Assembly: GCF_018595715.1 (NCBI RefSeq)
Contig: NZ_JAHEOJ010000017.1
Span: 25,553 to 89,552 of the forward strand
Direction of reading: 5' to 3'
Source: Glaciecola sp. XM2
GTDB taxonomy: Bacteria; Pseudomonadota; Gammaproteobacteria; Enterobacterales; Alteromonadaceae
Length of the DNA stretch: 64,000 nucleotides
In this document: piece by piece, positions 63,992 through 64,000 of the stretch
How positions within the stretch are numbered: position 1 is the stretch's first letter
How the letters are laid out: every line of letters starts with the position of its first letter
Program-made: the position numbers and the translations under genes
The notes under the pieces: generated by a model
Told to the model about the DNA's origin: nothing
Seen by the model: only the letters and a program-made list of their open reading frames with translations
Databases searched by the model: none

Positions 63992-64000
63992 AATGTCTAT

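Larger units (their letters stand above)
62431..63998 (-). mobile_element. IS110-family element, IS1111 type
   Basis: About 1.57 kb with subterminal perfect 11-bp inverted repeats ATGACTCCCTT (62434-62444) and AAGGGAGTCAT (63981-63991). One transposase gene on the minus strand with a long non-coding 3' side (about 285 bases) and a short 5' side (about 100 bases). Subterminal repeats plus a long 3' non-coding region distinguish the IS1111 group from classical IS110. Exact outer ends are estimated, because this family makes no target duplication. The right end falls within the last bases of the window. Confidence 0.88.

Noticed and set aside
1..64000. CRISPR array, tRNA, rRNA or prophage
   Set aside because: No regularly spaced repeats, tRNA-like clover leaf or phage gene cluster was seen on either strand.

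Overview
The window looks like chromosomal DNA of a marine gammaproteobacterium of the order Alteromonadales (Alteromonadaceae-like; Shewanella-like gene order in places). This rests on protein content and synteny: the run aroF-tyrA/pheA, rpsP-rimM-trmD-rplS, ffh, ypjD and yfjD (42.7-61 kb) keeps the order of the E. coli pheA-to-yfjD region, and moxR/bat next to fadIJ and a sigma factor/DUF3379 pair are typical of Alteromonadales. The species cannot be named from the sequence alone. Most of the window is ordinary, dense core genome.

Layout. 1-2.65 kb: translationally coupled Mrp/Mnh cation/proton antiporter operon (mnhE-F-G-DUF4040-B-C-D, minus strand; mnhD runs off the left edge). 3-3.55 kb: small heat-shock gene with a sigma32-like promoter and a ROSE-like RNA thermometer. 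3.6-12.8 kb: histidine biosynthesis hisGDCBHAF on the minus strand, preceded by a textbook His-rich leader peptide and attenuator; hisIE is cut off from the operon by an oppositely oriented diguanylate cyclase gene. 13-13.8 kb: two unknown small genes. 13.8-18.5 kb: sulfate-activation cluster cysC-cysQ-cysN plus an SLC13 permease, with no cysD. 18.6-21.4 kb: putP and an EAL-HDOD protein. 21.6-22.9 kb: ECF sigma factor with DUF3379 partner. 23-25.6 kb: flavoprotein and Cds1-like PLP enzyme. About 25.7-25.9 kb: decayed IS3-family fragment. 26-35 kb: DUF885 peptidase and MoxR-DUF58-DUF4381-BatA-BatB/C-BatD operon. 35.4-38.8 kb: fadIJ beta-oxidation operon with a FadR-like operator inside its promoter. 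39-42.7 kb: M16 peptidase and sixA. 42.7-46.3 kb: yfjD, ypjD, ffh. 46.3-50.5 kb: accessory insert between ffh and rpsP (lipoprotein, DUF4920, YncE-like, YjbR-like, MFS). 50.6-52.6 kb: rpsP-rimM-trmD-rplS. 52.7-57.2 kb: DUF3718, CheV, DUF2937, a shortened acetyltransferase, AbgT transporter. 57.5-61 kb: aroF-tyrA convergent with pheA. 61.1-62.3 kb: double-receiver regulator and yciH. 62.4-64 kb: a nearly complete IS110-family (IS1111-type) element with a long non-coding tail that should hold its guide (seek/bridge) RNA.

The most notable signals are regulatory RNA and DNA elements rather than a new gene system: the his attenuator, the ROSE-like thermometer, the FadR site between -35 and -10 of fadI, a structured leader before the 13.06 kb gene, and the putative guide-RNA region of the IS1111 element. 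No CRISPR array, prophage, tRNA or rRNA gene was seen.
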